Made by a program: the position numbers and the translations under genes. Below are positions 53,201 through 64,000 of a DNA stretch of 64,000 bases, one piece after another (within the stretch, counting starts at the first letter, position 1; each line of letters starts with the position of its first letter). Below the pieces are notes generated by a model, which saw only the letters and a list, made by a program, of their open reading frames with translations, had not been told where the DNA came from and did no database searches. The stretch comes from Aphanomyces cochlioides (Eukaryota; Oomycota; Saprolegniomycetes; Saprolegniales; Verrucalvaceae). The stretch lies in contig JAHQRK010000008.1 of the NCBI GenBank assembly GCA_019828595.1, positions 1,116,001 to 1,180,000 of the forward strand, given 5' to 3'.

Positions 53201-55779
53201 TATCATGGAATAGTAATTTTCAACTCCATATATCAAAATACATACTTTTTGATTTGGTACGATCCAATCCTTTGTCAGTTCTTTCACCGCTGCATCGTAT
53301 GCGATAGGATTCAGCACAGTATGGACTTCGTGGACTGAGCAGAATTCTGACACGGCTTTGAAGAGCTCGGAATGTGTACTTGGCTTGCTGCAAAGTCGGA
53401 GCAAAAGCACACGACGAAGTGGAGCATTGAGAGAGCCAACGTCGGCAAGAGGCAATTCAGTAGCAAGCTGGCAAATGACTTTCAACAACTCTGCCATCAT
53501 CGGTTCATCGTATTCTATAAACAAAATTCATCAGGACCTACAATTGTGTTTTGCTCACCTGGTACTTCCAATGAAGCTCCGTCGAATTCCAGCAGCAAAC
53601 GGGAAATGAATGTGTCCATGCCAAGCATCGCAACGGAATATTGAAGTCCAAGTAGATCGAGATCACGAAATCGCATGCAGTAGTAAGGTTCTCCATAGTT
53701 CATACTGTGGTTCACGACACCCCATCCATTGCGTTTCCACATGCCAATATGAACTTGGGCGTCCCAAACTAGAGCTCGCATCATTGGCCGGGCAAGCATC
53801 TCACGATGCCAGTCTCCAAGGGTTTCCGACGATGGATGTGGGAGCACTTGATTCAAAACGGCATCAAAGTCGTTCATGGCATCGGGACTTGAGGTGCAAG
53901 CCCGCAAGATGAGAAACAGCGATTGATGGAGGGGGAAATGTGCCCCAACAGGCACGTCTTTAGCTCCGACAGTTTGCAATTCCGTTGGAAAATACATTCT
54001 TGAAATTGCTAGCCAGGTACAATAGGTTTCCACAAGTGGTTGCACAAGTTTGAGGATAATATCAATGCTGCTGTGGTCATGCTTCGAGGTCACAACGTTG
54101 GCAATCAAGGCAGAGACGAGTTCTTCCACCATCGAGGCAAGTTCAATACAAACTAAAAAGTTTCGAGTCAGATACTTCGAAATTATGGACAACACACCGA
54201 TCCATGAGCGACTTTCCTGGGCGACATGGGGTTCAGTCGGTTGGAGTCGAGAAGCTGCACCAATTCCTTGCAAAAGGGCAAGGATTCGACAGAGCCATCG
54301 ATAATGCGTAGCATAATTGTCCAAGAAACCATTATGGGGGATTTGAAACACATATTTTAAGTCCAGCAAGACTTGAATATAACGATGGGATGTAAATTGC
54401 TGTGCGTCAATACGGATAGCAACTAGCGGGGGCACTTGTACTTCTAAATCTACGCAACAGATAAAATGAAGCACACTGCATTGGCAGGACCAACCTGAAT
54501 GCGTCCATGGTTGCAGCATACGTTCTGCTACAATATCCCAAGGATGTGAGGACATGATGCTCTCGGTTGTTGTAATCTGTTCCGGCAATGTAATTGGAAT
54601 CGAGCCTTCCAAAAGCGCCTTCTCGAGAGCACCCAGGAGGACGTCAAGCAGGCCATGGCAAGACATTAATTTGTACACAAAGGATGCGCGGTTGAGGAAT
54701 TGCACGCCGAAGATAAGAATGGTTTGGCCTTGCGTTCCTACACGAAAAAAAAACTTGAGATCCTGTAGAGAGTGATAATATACCGAGGCCATGTAGGTAT
54801 TCCTCAAAGATAAATGCATATGACTCAGTATATGCGATGGCAAACGCTTCTTTGAATGCTGGGTCGGGCAGAAGAGCCATAATTAAGGTATGCATTGCAG
54901 TGCCTTCAGGTTGCGGCAGAAGCGTCTCCACACGAATTAAATGACCCAAAAAGTCAGGTTTCATCGACATCTAGATTGCAAATAAATCAAAGTAGAGTTG
55001 TGAAATGACGTACATGATGTGCCACTAAGCGACAACCAACGTCGCAAGCCAAGGCAGCATGCGTAAGACGAGCAAAGACAGCTAGCACATTGGCATAGAC
55101 ATCTGCATCGCCAGCGTCAAAGAGCGACACATTTGACTTGTCAAGGGTGGATAACCAGTGGAAAACACTTTCTGCCGAAATGCGACTCTGCACAAGCGTT
55201 AGTTTTTCTTGTGCGGATCGAATATTGGCTTCAGTCACATGAAGCCAGAGATCAAAGAGACCGGCGTCCTGTGCCACATTGTAAATGTCACTTCCGTTGT
55301 GCATCAATAAAATGAGTACATACTTCTTTGGATATTTCCCTGCGAAAGCCTCTTCTCCGCGCCAGAGCATATTTGAACAGGATATCTACATCTTGGAGGA
55401 CATCTTGATGTGCAACTTCGAGGAGATCTGACGGTACGGACGATAAGATGTCGCCTGTCGCTTCTGTTGGCGGGTTGTGCTGTGCACAAAATCCCGCGGG
55501 ATCCCATGCTTCTTCGTCCCCGCAATCACAGCATCCTGTTCCTTGTTGTGTGTAGTAAAACGTGACGTCGTGGTGGAGATCTGCATGTGAGGACGAAAAG
55601 CATGCATGACACAACACGCATGTCTCGTCTTTCTGGCACTGGCGGCAATTCCACGCCATGTCACCGGGACGAAACTCATAGCCGCACATCCTTTTACGTC
55701 GAATCGCATTCGGATTCGCATCGACAGCCTCGCGGATAGCAAAGACCCAAGGATATGTTTGCGTCGTCGGCAGTGCCAT
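50294..55779 (-). CDS. UBR1/UBR2-type N-degron E3 ubiquitin ligase
   Basis: About 13 exons. Exon 1 55779-55324 starts MALPTTQTYPWVFAIREAVD and contains the UBR box: CGYEFRPGDMAWNCRQC, TCVLCHACFSSSHADLHHD, GCCDCGDEEAW. Donor gtatgt at 55323. A long helical middle (52123-55370) follows. The RING region is split by an intron at about 52102-52122: NVCAMCLAKEAGDDS and CCGHCVHASCWESYY, then FLCPLCKAISN. The C-terminal cap matches UBR1: LCLICGSLLCA, CGRGVGLFLLVLEG, YVDEYGEGFGENHS, RGRPLFL, ending HIVPNSHY. The protein is about 1,600 residues. It recognises proteins with destabilising N-terminal residues (UBR box) and ubiquitinates them with an E2 through the RING. All zinc ligands checked in the UBR box are present. 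Shorter than metazoan UBR1 (about 1,750) but complete at both ends. Confidence 0.93.
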
Positions 55780-55862
55780 GAGATCTCCCAAGTGAAGTCT
55801 TAGCACCGAGAAAAATAATTTTTCATTGGCTAAAAATAAAAAAAGTTTAAAAAATAACAAAG

Positions 55863-56592
55863 TTGCATCAACAATTTCGTAAATTCAAGTACAAATGTCA
55901 ACTGTTCCGAGCTTGCCTCCGTGAAAATAGGAAATTGGCGTTGGCTCTTACTGGAGCCACGGAAGAGCAGCGAAGCTTAACGCCTTTGGAGATATTGAGC
56001 TGGATGACCTGCTTGGAATTTCCTGCCCGGCAACTGGTGCTGGTACCCCCCATCATCCCCTCCTGAGTGTTGTGAACAAGGGGAATACACTAGAATAGCT
56101 GGTGCAGAGCTGGGGGATCTAGTCATGAAAGTTTGGAGGACCTAGACGTACGATGGTTGCAAAAGGGCTAAGGGCTTTGAAAAATGTGCTATGGGTGTCA
56201 GGCATTTCGAGTTCTGTTACCCATGTTAGGAGGATTGTCTTCGCATGGACAAGCCTATCAAAAGTTTGCCATCAACCATGCATTCAAATTGAGTTCCGGT
56301 TTGGCGCGACTCCTTGAGGTTTTGAAGAATGAGCATTCAGCCTGATGAACTTGTGTGAAAGTGACCGGAGTTGTGTCAATCCCAACGAGACTGAGTGCGC
56401 TTCATGATGATACATATATGGTCTGCAAGCTCGTCATTTCTACGATGAAGAGTGTCGAAGTGCTGTACACGCTATGTCAGCAGTGCGAGAGGATCAGGTC
56501 GGCGAAGCTTGGATGGCCCTCCGTGTTACCCTTTCGCAATGAAACAACTTTTTTTCGTCGGGCTCACAAACATTAACGCTTACGATTACTTC
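55863..56592. other. No convincing gene
   Basis: Upstream region of the UBR gene and 3' flank of the MFS gene. Plus-strand open stretches at 55863-56066 and 56355-56576 have no recognisable domain. The reading FGDIELDDLLGISCPATGAG near 55987 in another frame looks coding-like but is short. Confidence 0.4.
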
Positions 56593-58414
56593 CTAGGCTA
56601 AGAGGGGATTCTTCTCGGAGACGGATTTGATCGCGCCTCCGTCGTCGTCGACCCTGTCGTCCAAAAGTAAGACGGAAATGCCTCCGATCGTCATCACGAC
56701 AGTCGTCACGAGCAAGAGTTCTCCGATGTGAGGAGGAGGACCCACGAGGAAGCCATTCACGACTTGAGCAAGCGTTGCTCCAAAGCGACCAGTCGAGCTG
56801 AGAAAACACAACGCGGACACTCGAATATGGAGCGGGTAGACTTCGGCCGATAGAACATCGTACTACACGAATACATAAGTGCCATAACCCCTCAAGGAAT
56901 TTCAACGTACCGCTAGCCATGCCATGGTCGTGGCGCATTGAAACAAACAGCAAATGCCAACAGTGAATCCAGTGTCATCGCCTGTGCTGCATGCAAACAA
57001 TAGACCACAAAGCGCGGCTAAGAAGAGAGTCCAGGCAAACATGTGCTTGCGGCCCCAGGAATCAACCAAGTAGAGCCTAGACACCACTCCATGAATGAGC
57101 CATGACAAGGATTCTTGGTTTACCCGATGACATTTCCAGGAAGCGCGGCAGAAGCGTACAAAATGTCGTTGGCGTAAGGGTTGCTCACGTTTGTCGACTG
57201 GAAGACTCGCGTGATCCAAGTGGAAATACCATAAGAACCTACGCCATCAATTCAGCGAAAGCATCCACTCAGACGTACCAAAACTGAGGCAAAATGTGGC
57301 AGATAACAGCATGAACGTCGTCCACTTCAAATTCACGGCGGATTCACGTGAGTCGAACATGAGCAAGAAGCGTTCGTTCCATTGCAGCGACTCTCGACGA
57401 CTAGATTGACGTTTCGTGGTGGCCATTTCTTCGTGATCGGCGTCCAAGGAGCTGTTCCAAATAATTCATGAGTACTCTTGTTGATAATCACGCGAACAAA
57501 CCTGAAATCAGGGAGACGAGAGCGGCCATTGATCGAATAAATCAAGGTGAGTGTGTCAGATGCTTCCTGGAGACGTCCCTTGGCTACCAAGTAGCGAGGA
57601 CTCTCTGGCACGTAGATGAAGATGAGGAAAAGGGCGACAAATGCTGGAATCGAAGCACATGCGCTAAAAACACGCCAGGAGACGTTCAAAATACGAATAT
57701 CTGTTCCCCAGTAGGAGCCAAGCATGACCCAAGCCAAGAGGGCTGTGAAGATAGAGCCCTTGCATGATAAAGTCAAGAATGATATGAGGAAAAGGACTTA
57801 CCACCATCCAAAACGCTGAAATGACAGTGATATATTTGCCGCGAGCTTGCGCTGGAACGTGTTCAAGACAGACGGCAAACAGTGTCGGTGCAATGCCGCC
57901 AATACCGACACCAGCAATGAACCGAAAGAAGCTCATCCAGATAAGTGTCGGGCTCACGGCAGCACAGAGTCCGGAAACACCATTGACTCCCAAACAGACC
58001 AACATGAGAATGCGTCGGCCGTATTTGTCCCCCATGACAGTACCGATGATTCCACCAAAGAACATACCCATAAAGACCGCCGACGTGACGAGGCTGGACT
58101 CCCATGGTGTAATTGGATCGCCATACGAGCCGAGGATATATCCCATCGAGAGGATTTCAATCGCATCAGCCGAGTTCCCAAGTCCTAGGATCCTACACAA
58201 AGCAGTGAGTTGGAGAGTCGTCCATGGGCTTCAAACAGGGCCAGGCGGTTATGAAAGAGGCCGCAGCCGAGGAGTTCCACTTCCTATACTCATGGCAGCT
58301 TAGGCAAGCTCGATCGATGAGTGAGAATACCTGATCTACGAGCTCTTTGGCATGGCTTTGGGTCTTGGCAGGCTCCAATCGATGGCGTTTTCCCGACGGA
58401 CTCGTCACTGTCAT
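56593..58414 (-). CDS. MFS transporter of the SV2/SVOP-like (sugar/organic ion) family
   Basis: ATG 58414 (MTVTSPSGKRHRLEPAKTQS), at least five short introns, stop at 56593 after KNPLLA. Motifs in order: GLGNSADAIEILSMGYIL (TM1, typical of SV2-like proteins), GTVMGDKYGRRILMLVCLG (MFS motif A), FFRFIAGVGIGGIAPTLFA, ISAFWMVV, YVPESPRYLVAKGRLQEA (post-TM6), WFIHGVVSRLYLVDSWGRK-like repeat of motif A near 57060, YPLHIRVSALCFLSSTGRFG, and a final TM (LLLVTTVVMTIGGISVLLL). About 500 residues and 12 TM segments. Substrate cannot be told. The exon joins between 58330 and 58200 are uncertain (the region around GCGLFHNRLALF). Confidence 0.88.
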
Positions 58415-58668
58415 GGACGCTCGTCGTCGTCGGTCAAAATCAGGACTGAGCTGAACCTGATGTGGATTTCGATATTCAACAAAAATTTAATTCCAATTTT
58501 CAAAGCTTTCTATACAAATTCCAAGGCTAAAATAGATTTAATATAGTCGTCTCGCTGACGAAACGACTATCCATCGACTTTTCCCCGCGGATTCACAAAA
58601 GTCTAATTCAAGGAGATTAACTATAAAACTAGCTATAAAACTACGTTATAAATTCGAATAAGCGTTTC
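58415..58668. other. Promoter-side flank of the MFS gene
   Basis: AT-rich, no supported feature. Confidence 0.4.
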
Positions 58669-58995
58669 AAAAGTGGATATCTATATAAGCTCTTCTCGTG
58701 GATAAAGGCTGCAGACCGTCCTTGTGTGTCTGCCGAACGAAGAATCTTCCACAACGTCATCAAGCTCCAAGTCGGGTGGAAATCTCGTGCTGGCCGACTG
58801 GCGGCGGATAAATTTTATAACTTATTCCAAGCTTGGAGTAAAAGCGACAGCCGTTTTTCCATCGACTTCGGCGATGCTCTTTTTGCCTCTGGGAGCCTTG
58901 AAAAGACATGGAAGGTTAGATTTGTGACGCAGTGTCGGACCGACAAGGGAGAGGAAGTTAATATTAGCGTGGTATTTAAAAGCGACCCTTGTTGA
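58669..58995 (+). other. Unidentified ORF fragment without ATG
   Basis: An open frame of about 109 codons: RFKSGYLYKLFSWIKAADRP, VIKLQVGWKSRAGRLAADKF, FSIDFGDALFASGSLEKTW, VRFVTQCRTDKGEEVNISVV, stop at 58995. Amino-acid make-up is protein-like (amphipathic, balanced charges), but there is no ATG and I recognise no family. It might be an exon or a truncated gene. The minus strand is also open over 58815-59243 (DIVLRGPLDPASLHFDAF), so strand choice is uncertain. Confidence 0.3.
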
Positions 58996-61126
58996 GAAAA
59001 TGTACTGTAGCCAGCGTAGCAAGTTGATGCCAGTTCGACATATTCTCCTCTTCCACCACGTGCCCATGCCGAAAATGCATCGAAATGCAAAGAAGCTGGA
59101 TCGAGTGGTCCACGAAGAACAATGTCAAAACACCACGAATGGAGTCGAGATCTTAGACTCTGTCTCCTAGACATAACCAACCTCTCTTGCTCTAAAGTTG
59201 GCATTACAATTTTTACCCTGGGGGCGAAGACAAACTCGGACACTTTAGTTGATGGACATTTGAGCCCTTTAAAAGTACACCAGACATATTATCATGGGCG
59301 AATGGTTGTGGTAAAGGGACAGAATGATGCGAGTCTCAGTCCAACGATGCGAGAATGCTCTTTTGACATGACATTTCAGATCATGATCTGTCTTATATCG
59401 ACAATAGGACCAAGTCAAATGGTTTAGAGTCGCCCTAGTAGTTGTGAAGTCTTCTCCTTTGGTCGACGAACTTTGATCTCTAATTGGCCCTCTGTGGGAA
59501 GCGGCCATTTTTGTGAAGACCTAGGAGAAATGACAAAAAATTCAAAATCTACGTAGTCCACCTAAATCACGGTCAATTCCACTAGCAGCCACACGCACCG
59601 ACATAGTGCATCGAGAGTATTGCATATTGATCTTTCAGTCGAGAGAACTGTTATATAATATGGTGCCACTCACTCTAGATGGATGACACTTGCAGAGGAA
59701 GAATAGAGGTCCTTTCAAATTTGGGACTTCACCACGCAGAGGGGATGCCAGGACACAAGTTTATTGAGTTTATATAATTTGTAAAGTGACCCTTGGGCTA
59801 TCCCAAAAGGTTCTATCCTTATATGTAACGGGCGTCGCTTGAGCACATTTTGATCTGATTGTCTTGGCATGCAGCAAGAACTCTATCAAGTTGACTGCAA
59901 TCGACTTGTCCGGATACCGCTCTGTCCGGATAAAATTCAATACAATGAACAAGTATAAATGCATCGATGAGCATTATCCTCTTCTGGTCTTGAACTGCGA
60001 TGAAGATGGCAATTTTAGTCGTAGTCGAGAGAATGGACCTCTTAGACTGAATTTTGTGGGATCGTAAAGATTCCCCTCGCATACCACACCTGCCATTGAG
60101 CTCTAGTTCATTGGTATCGCGATGCCATTTACAAATAATTTGCTTGCATGTTTGCTCTCCAAAATGCAACACGACACGAAGAGCGTTGAGATTTCAGAGC
60201 CTGATGGCTTGCTTTTTCAAGCGCCATGGCAAAATGTATTAAAAGGCTTGACAGAGTGGGCCAAGGGAGAACAAAAGTATTGTTCGCCCTCAGGTACACA
60301 GGTTCTTCCAGTCGATGACAACCGCATGCATGCTCGAAACATAGAGACGTTTTTGAATTTTTCAGTGTTGGCGCTTGGAAAAGACGATCTCGGTCTCTAT
60401 TCTAGCATATGGATGGTCAACTTTCCTTTGCCACAGGGCATTCTTGTGAGCCCAACGTTGCCAAATGCTCTTTGACGTGTCATTGCAAACAGTGATCTCT
60501 CACTACATGGCAGGGTTCCATCTTACAGTTGATCTCGATGACAGCTGGACTTCGTCATTTTCCTTTTAATGGTTATGGTACTTCTACATGGCGATCTTGT
60601 CTAAAAACTAAGATGTGGGTGGTGACTTTGATTCTTCGCAGGCTCTCTAGGCTGTACATGACGACATGTTCAAGTCGATGAATCAATTGCAGTCTCTTTG
60701 AAATATCTTGGTGCACTCGGTGAACAATCAACGCAAACTAACCCCTTGGAACTGTAGAACAACCAAGTAGCAACATCCCCTGGTCAACCAAAGCCGCCTT
60801 ATTCCATGGATTGAAATCCAGAGCTCCTTTCCCGATTCCAATCTTCGCAAGGATCACAGCATCAAAAGCTTACACTAGGCAAATTAGTGAGTGAGCTTGA
60901 AAATATTGTACTCCTCTGGTGAACAACATACTGAAGTGGCAGATATGTTGGTGTCGTCCATCAGCGACCTTTCTTTTTCATCTTGAGCCGGGAAGGCCAT
61001 TAGATCCAAAGGACTCTTTACTTCGCGAGGTCCAACACATACATCCGCGTCTTTATGGTTTAGATAGGCACATCATCATCTCGACATCACTTTGCAATTC
61101 TTTACTTGGAAGTCTGAACGGTGAAC
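58996..61126 (+). other. Largely uninterpretable; possible degraded gene at 59270-60600
   Basis: A 117-residue ORF at 60122-60475 starts with ATG (MPFTNNLLACLLSKMQHDTK) and ends in LPQGILVSPTLPNAL. With a one-base shift its continuation (FDVSLQTVISHYMAGF) resembles SLSPTMRECSFDMTFQIMI at 59330-59390, suggesting two related fragments. No known domain. 60600-61126 has no supported feature besides the promoter side of the next gene. Confidence 0.3.
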
Positions 61127-63009
61127 ATGCCTGACAATAATCCAAAGAGCGATGCGATCTCCAAGCCTTTCAGCCTGACACTCAGTTATTTTAAGCGCTT
61201 TGTCGAGATCCATGGTGGTCGTGAGGCATTCCAAGGCTTGACCACTGGTGTTGTCTGTGCTCGATTCTTGCTGCCATACACTGCATCAACCAAGTTGTCG
61301 CCGGTGGAGCATGTTCGCCAGCAGTATGATGGTCATTTGTACGCCAAGCCAGCAACGTGGTTTGTCAGTCATGCTTGGTCTTATCTCTACTTGGATGTCG
61401 TGGATGCCCTGGACGATTTCTTTCAAGAGAACGACATGGATGACTCAGTTGCAGTGTGGTTTTGTACGTTCTGCAACAACCAGCATGAGATCGAACACGA
61501 GATCTACGATTTCAACCATTGGTTTGGCATCTTCAGATCCTCGTTGCGAGCTATTGGCAATGTCGTGATGGTCATGAGTCCATGGAATGATCCAACAACC
61601 CTCAGACGAACGTGGTGCGTCTTTGAAGTCTATGCCTCGATTGTCGAGAATGCCCGCTTTGAAATAGCCTTGGGTCGATCCCAGAAAGAATTATTCCTTC
61701 ACGACATTCAAACCGATGGAGCCTTCTACAACATGCTCGCGACAATCAAGAGTGAAAAGTCCCACACGACTGTTCCTCTCGACCGGGACAACATTTTCCT
61801 GCGCATCCGCGATGAAGTTGGATTTACAAAATTGGATCGCATGGTCTTTGAATCGATCGAGACATGGATGCTGCAAGTCGTGGACCAGCAGATTGACCAA
61901 GCCACCACACTCGTTTCCAAGGCAAATTGGCTCTTCACGAAAGGAAAACTCACCGAAGTTGCATTGCAGCGTGACGTGGCTGCTGCTGCATATCAAGAAG
62001 CGTTCAATATCTACTTGGAAGAAAACGGAAGCGCATGTCCAGCCACGTGGAAAGCACTCGCGCAGCTCGCCAACACAAAATTGGAGTTAGGATTTCCATT
62101 TCAACAAGTCGAATCCATGTGCCGTGAAGCATTGGATCACCAAATTGAGTTACGACTTGGCCTTGGCGCTCTTGATGGAATGATTTGAGCGGCAGTCGCG
62201 AATGCTTGGTGAAGAGCATGCATCGACCATGACGACGATGTATTGAAGCTTCAGAGCAAGCCAAAGGAATCGCTTGCGTACTTGGTGCAGATCATCCTGA
62301 CACGTATTGCATCTTGCATAACCTCGGCGTGCTCAGCAGTGCAATTGGAGACTTTGCTGCTGCTGAAACCCACCTCGTGGCCGTGTGCGACGCAGTGGAG
62401 CGCATGCTAGGGCAAGATCATTTCAAATCCTTGGCCAACAGGTTAAGCTTGGGCGACGTTTCTCGCCGTCTCGGGAAATACGACGATGCGGAAGAAACGT
62501 TCCTTTGGTGTCTCGACCACAAGAGCAATGATGCGATCACGATGGGGTGTTGTAAGCATTCTCGTCGTTATTCTCCAGACTATGCCATCTCTAGGCATTC
62601 TCCAACTTGGATATATATTATACTACGGCAAATGTTTGAAGAGGAGTTACTTGCAGTCCAGTGGACACAAGATGTGTGGAAACATTGGTTCTGTCATGGC
62701 TGCTACCTTGAAATCCATGGAGGAATGTACCTATGTGCGCAGTGTCCTCCCCTTGTATTGCGCTTTTGTCGTTCTTGCGTTGAATCCAAGAAACACGACG
62801 CGTTTTGCAACATGGACTCGATGGAACGCTACACGCCGCCTTGGAGGTTTCTCCAAGAAGAGCGGCTAAAGATCTTGGCAAACCATTCCGAGTGGAACGA
62901 GTACGACCAACGCTTCTTGAAATATCAAATCTACTGCCAAGACAATCAAATTCCGTCCGACCAACAAGTACAAAGCCCATCGAAAACAACAAAGAGAACG
63001 TCGAGATGA
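61127..63009 (+). pseudogene. TIR-like/TPR/ZZ family copy with two internal deletions
   Basis: ATG 61127 (MPDNNPKSDAISKPFSLTLS). The first 350 codons are undamaged: FVSHAWSYLYLDVVDALDDF, AVWFCTFCNNQ, SPWNDPTTLRRTWCVFE and the linker up to LDHQIEL. A deletion of about one TPR at 62150 shifts frame into LGLGALDGMI and TGA at 62188. Further TPRs follow in another frame (GADHPDTYCILHNLGVLSSA; GQDHFKSLANRLSLGDVSRR). The conserved intron (gtaagca...atctctag, about 62552-62593) remains, but the last TPR after it is truncated with a second shift. The finger then reads CHGC, CAQC, CRSC and CNMD (His lost). A truncated TIR-like protein could be made from the intact 5' part. Confidence 0.87.
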
Positions 63010-64000
63010 CGACTGAGTTTCCTCACACAGTCTTTGTTCATATTGTCCTCTTGCCCAAGTCTTTTGCGTTGTTTACCGCGGCTAGCAAGCTCCAAAGATC
63101 CGCACAGAGCTTCATCAACTCAGTCATCCTGGCGATTCCATATTCGAGTGTGTGCTTGAAACTTTTCGAAACTCCAGAGAACTTTCAGATATTCTTGGGG
63201 GGTCTTTCATTGCAATCTGCTCGATTTGAGGCTGTTAAGGTCGCTCAAGTGTGTGTTTTTGTCACCTGGGACTTGATATTTGCCATCGTTTGCACTATGT
63301 GAAATGCAAGTCATCGACGTGTAACTCCCAGAGCACGAGCAACAATATCGACCACATTCTCAACCAACGTGAGCGATGGCTGCGATTTTTGGCTTCAACA
63401 CCAGAGGAAGGAGCAGCAGCAGCTACAACTTTTCGATTCCACACTCTGGACTGACGTCTTTGGTGGCCGATTGTACTTTCAACTCTGACTTTGACCTGCG
63501 ACTGGTGCTCTTGGTGGGTGACAGCCCATGAATATGTCCAATTGCTCTTGGCAATGGAGTCACCCAGTTGGACGGCTTCGATATTTGGACAGATGCGCCA
63601 CCAGAAGGAGGAAATCGTTGATGTTGCAAGTCTGTCGCACACGCCGCCGCCGCCGTCGGATCAAGTTACTTTATCCGACGAGAGCTTTGACATGTCTCTG
63701 TCGAATGACAAGCCACCGACGAGCCAAACCCAAGTCCATCTACGTCTAGACGATACTGCCAGCGATAGAGACTGGCTAGAGCCCTGTCAATATCAAAGTC
63801 AAGGCTCTCTCCTTTCTCGGTGGCCAAGGCGATCGCCGCGGTGGAGTGTGACGGGGAGTTCTTTTCTTGACACCAGAGTGGCATCTATCCGATGGGAGGC
63901 CAAAGAGCCAATGAGCTCAAGTCGTCTTTCGCTGACTGCTTTGTGATTTCCACGCGACTCCGGAGTGCTGCAGTCGATGGTTGCTTGGACTCGCTTGACG
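63010..64000 (+). other. Unidentified, possibly coding
   Basis: Several open plus-strand stretches. 63491-63946 contains QMRHQKEEIVDVASLSHTPP and SDQVTLSDESFDMSLSNDKP; another frame at 63420-63530 reads DCTFNSDFDLRLVLLVGDSP. The Pro/Ser-rich, acidic composition is protein-like but no domain is recognised, and introns cannot be placed with confidence. It may be the start of a gene continuing past the window. Confidence 0.3.

Noticed and set aside
58815..59243. 142-codon minus-strand ORF
   Set aside because: Overlaps a protein-like plus-strand frame; neither strand has a recognisable domain, so not called as a gene.
1..64000. CRISPR array or prokaryotic operon structure
   Set aside because: No regularly spaced direct repeats with unique spacers; introns and gene families are eukaryotic.

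Overview
The window is eukaryotic: short GT-AG introns of about 40-60 bp, genes on both strands, no operons, and a very high density of DNA transposons and MITEs. The gene families (kinesin-light-chain-like TPR proteins with an N-terminal domain of the FVSHAWSY type, plant-like extracellular LRRs, several IS630/Tc1/mariner, pogo, hAT and PIF/Harbinger families with short-intron genes) suggest a water mould (oomycete), most likely a saprolegnialean such as Aphanomyces. That placement is inference; no rRNA or other marker is present.

Layout. 1-900: 5' end of an LTR retrotransposon (minus strand) abutting a decayed TPR gene (920-2260). 2430-7903: two apparently intact tandem genes of a TIR-like/TPR/ZZ-finger family. 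8231-20250: a transposon block holding an IS630-type element, a plant-type mariner carrying a nested MITE, a Stowaway-like MITE split by another mariner element, and a hAT pseudogene split by a MULE-type MITE. 20700-24583: three broken copies of the TIR-like/TPR/ZZ family. 24707-30352: five transposable elements lying head to tail, four of their junctions being TTA or TAA (two PIF/Harbinger elements among them). 31086-38654: a hAT relic, a fold-back repeat, an intact IS630/Tc1 element, a TA-flanked MITE and a pogo/Tigger relic. 39540-40293: remnant or short LRR gene. 40669-43010: a further TIR-like/TPR/ZZ gene with a single nonsense codon. 43823-58414: conserved housekeeping genes: leucyl aminopeptidase, a short VPS13/chorein-type lipid-transfer protein, a UBR1-type N-degron E3 ligase and an SV2-like MFS transporter. 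58415-61126: poorly interpretable. 61127-63009: another broken TIR-like/TPR/ZZ copy. 63010-64000: unidentified.

The most interesting content is the repeated three-domain family (nine loci in 64 kb). I read it as an N-terminal TIR-like domain, a central kinesin-light-chain-type TPR array and a C-terminal ZZ-type zinc finger, a layout reminiscent of intracellular immune or self-recognition receptors. Two copies look intact and seven are in different stages of decay, so it looks like a birth-and-death cluster embedded in transposons. Function is not demonstrated by the sequence.
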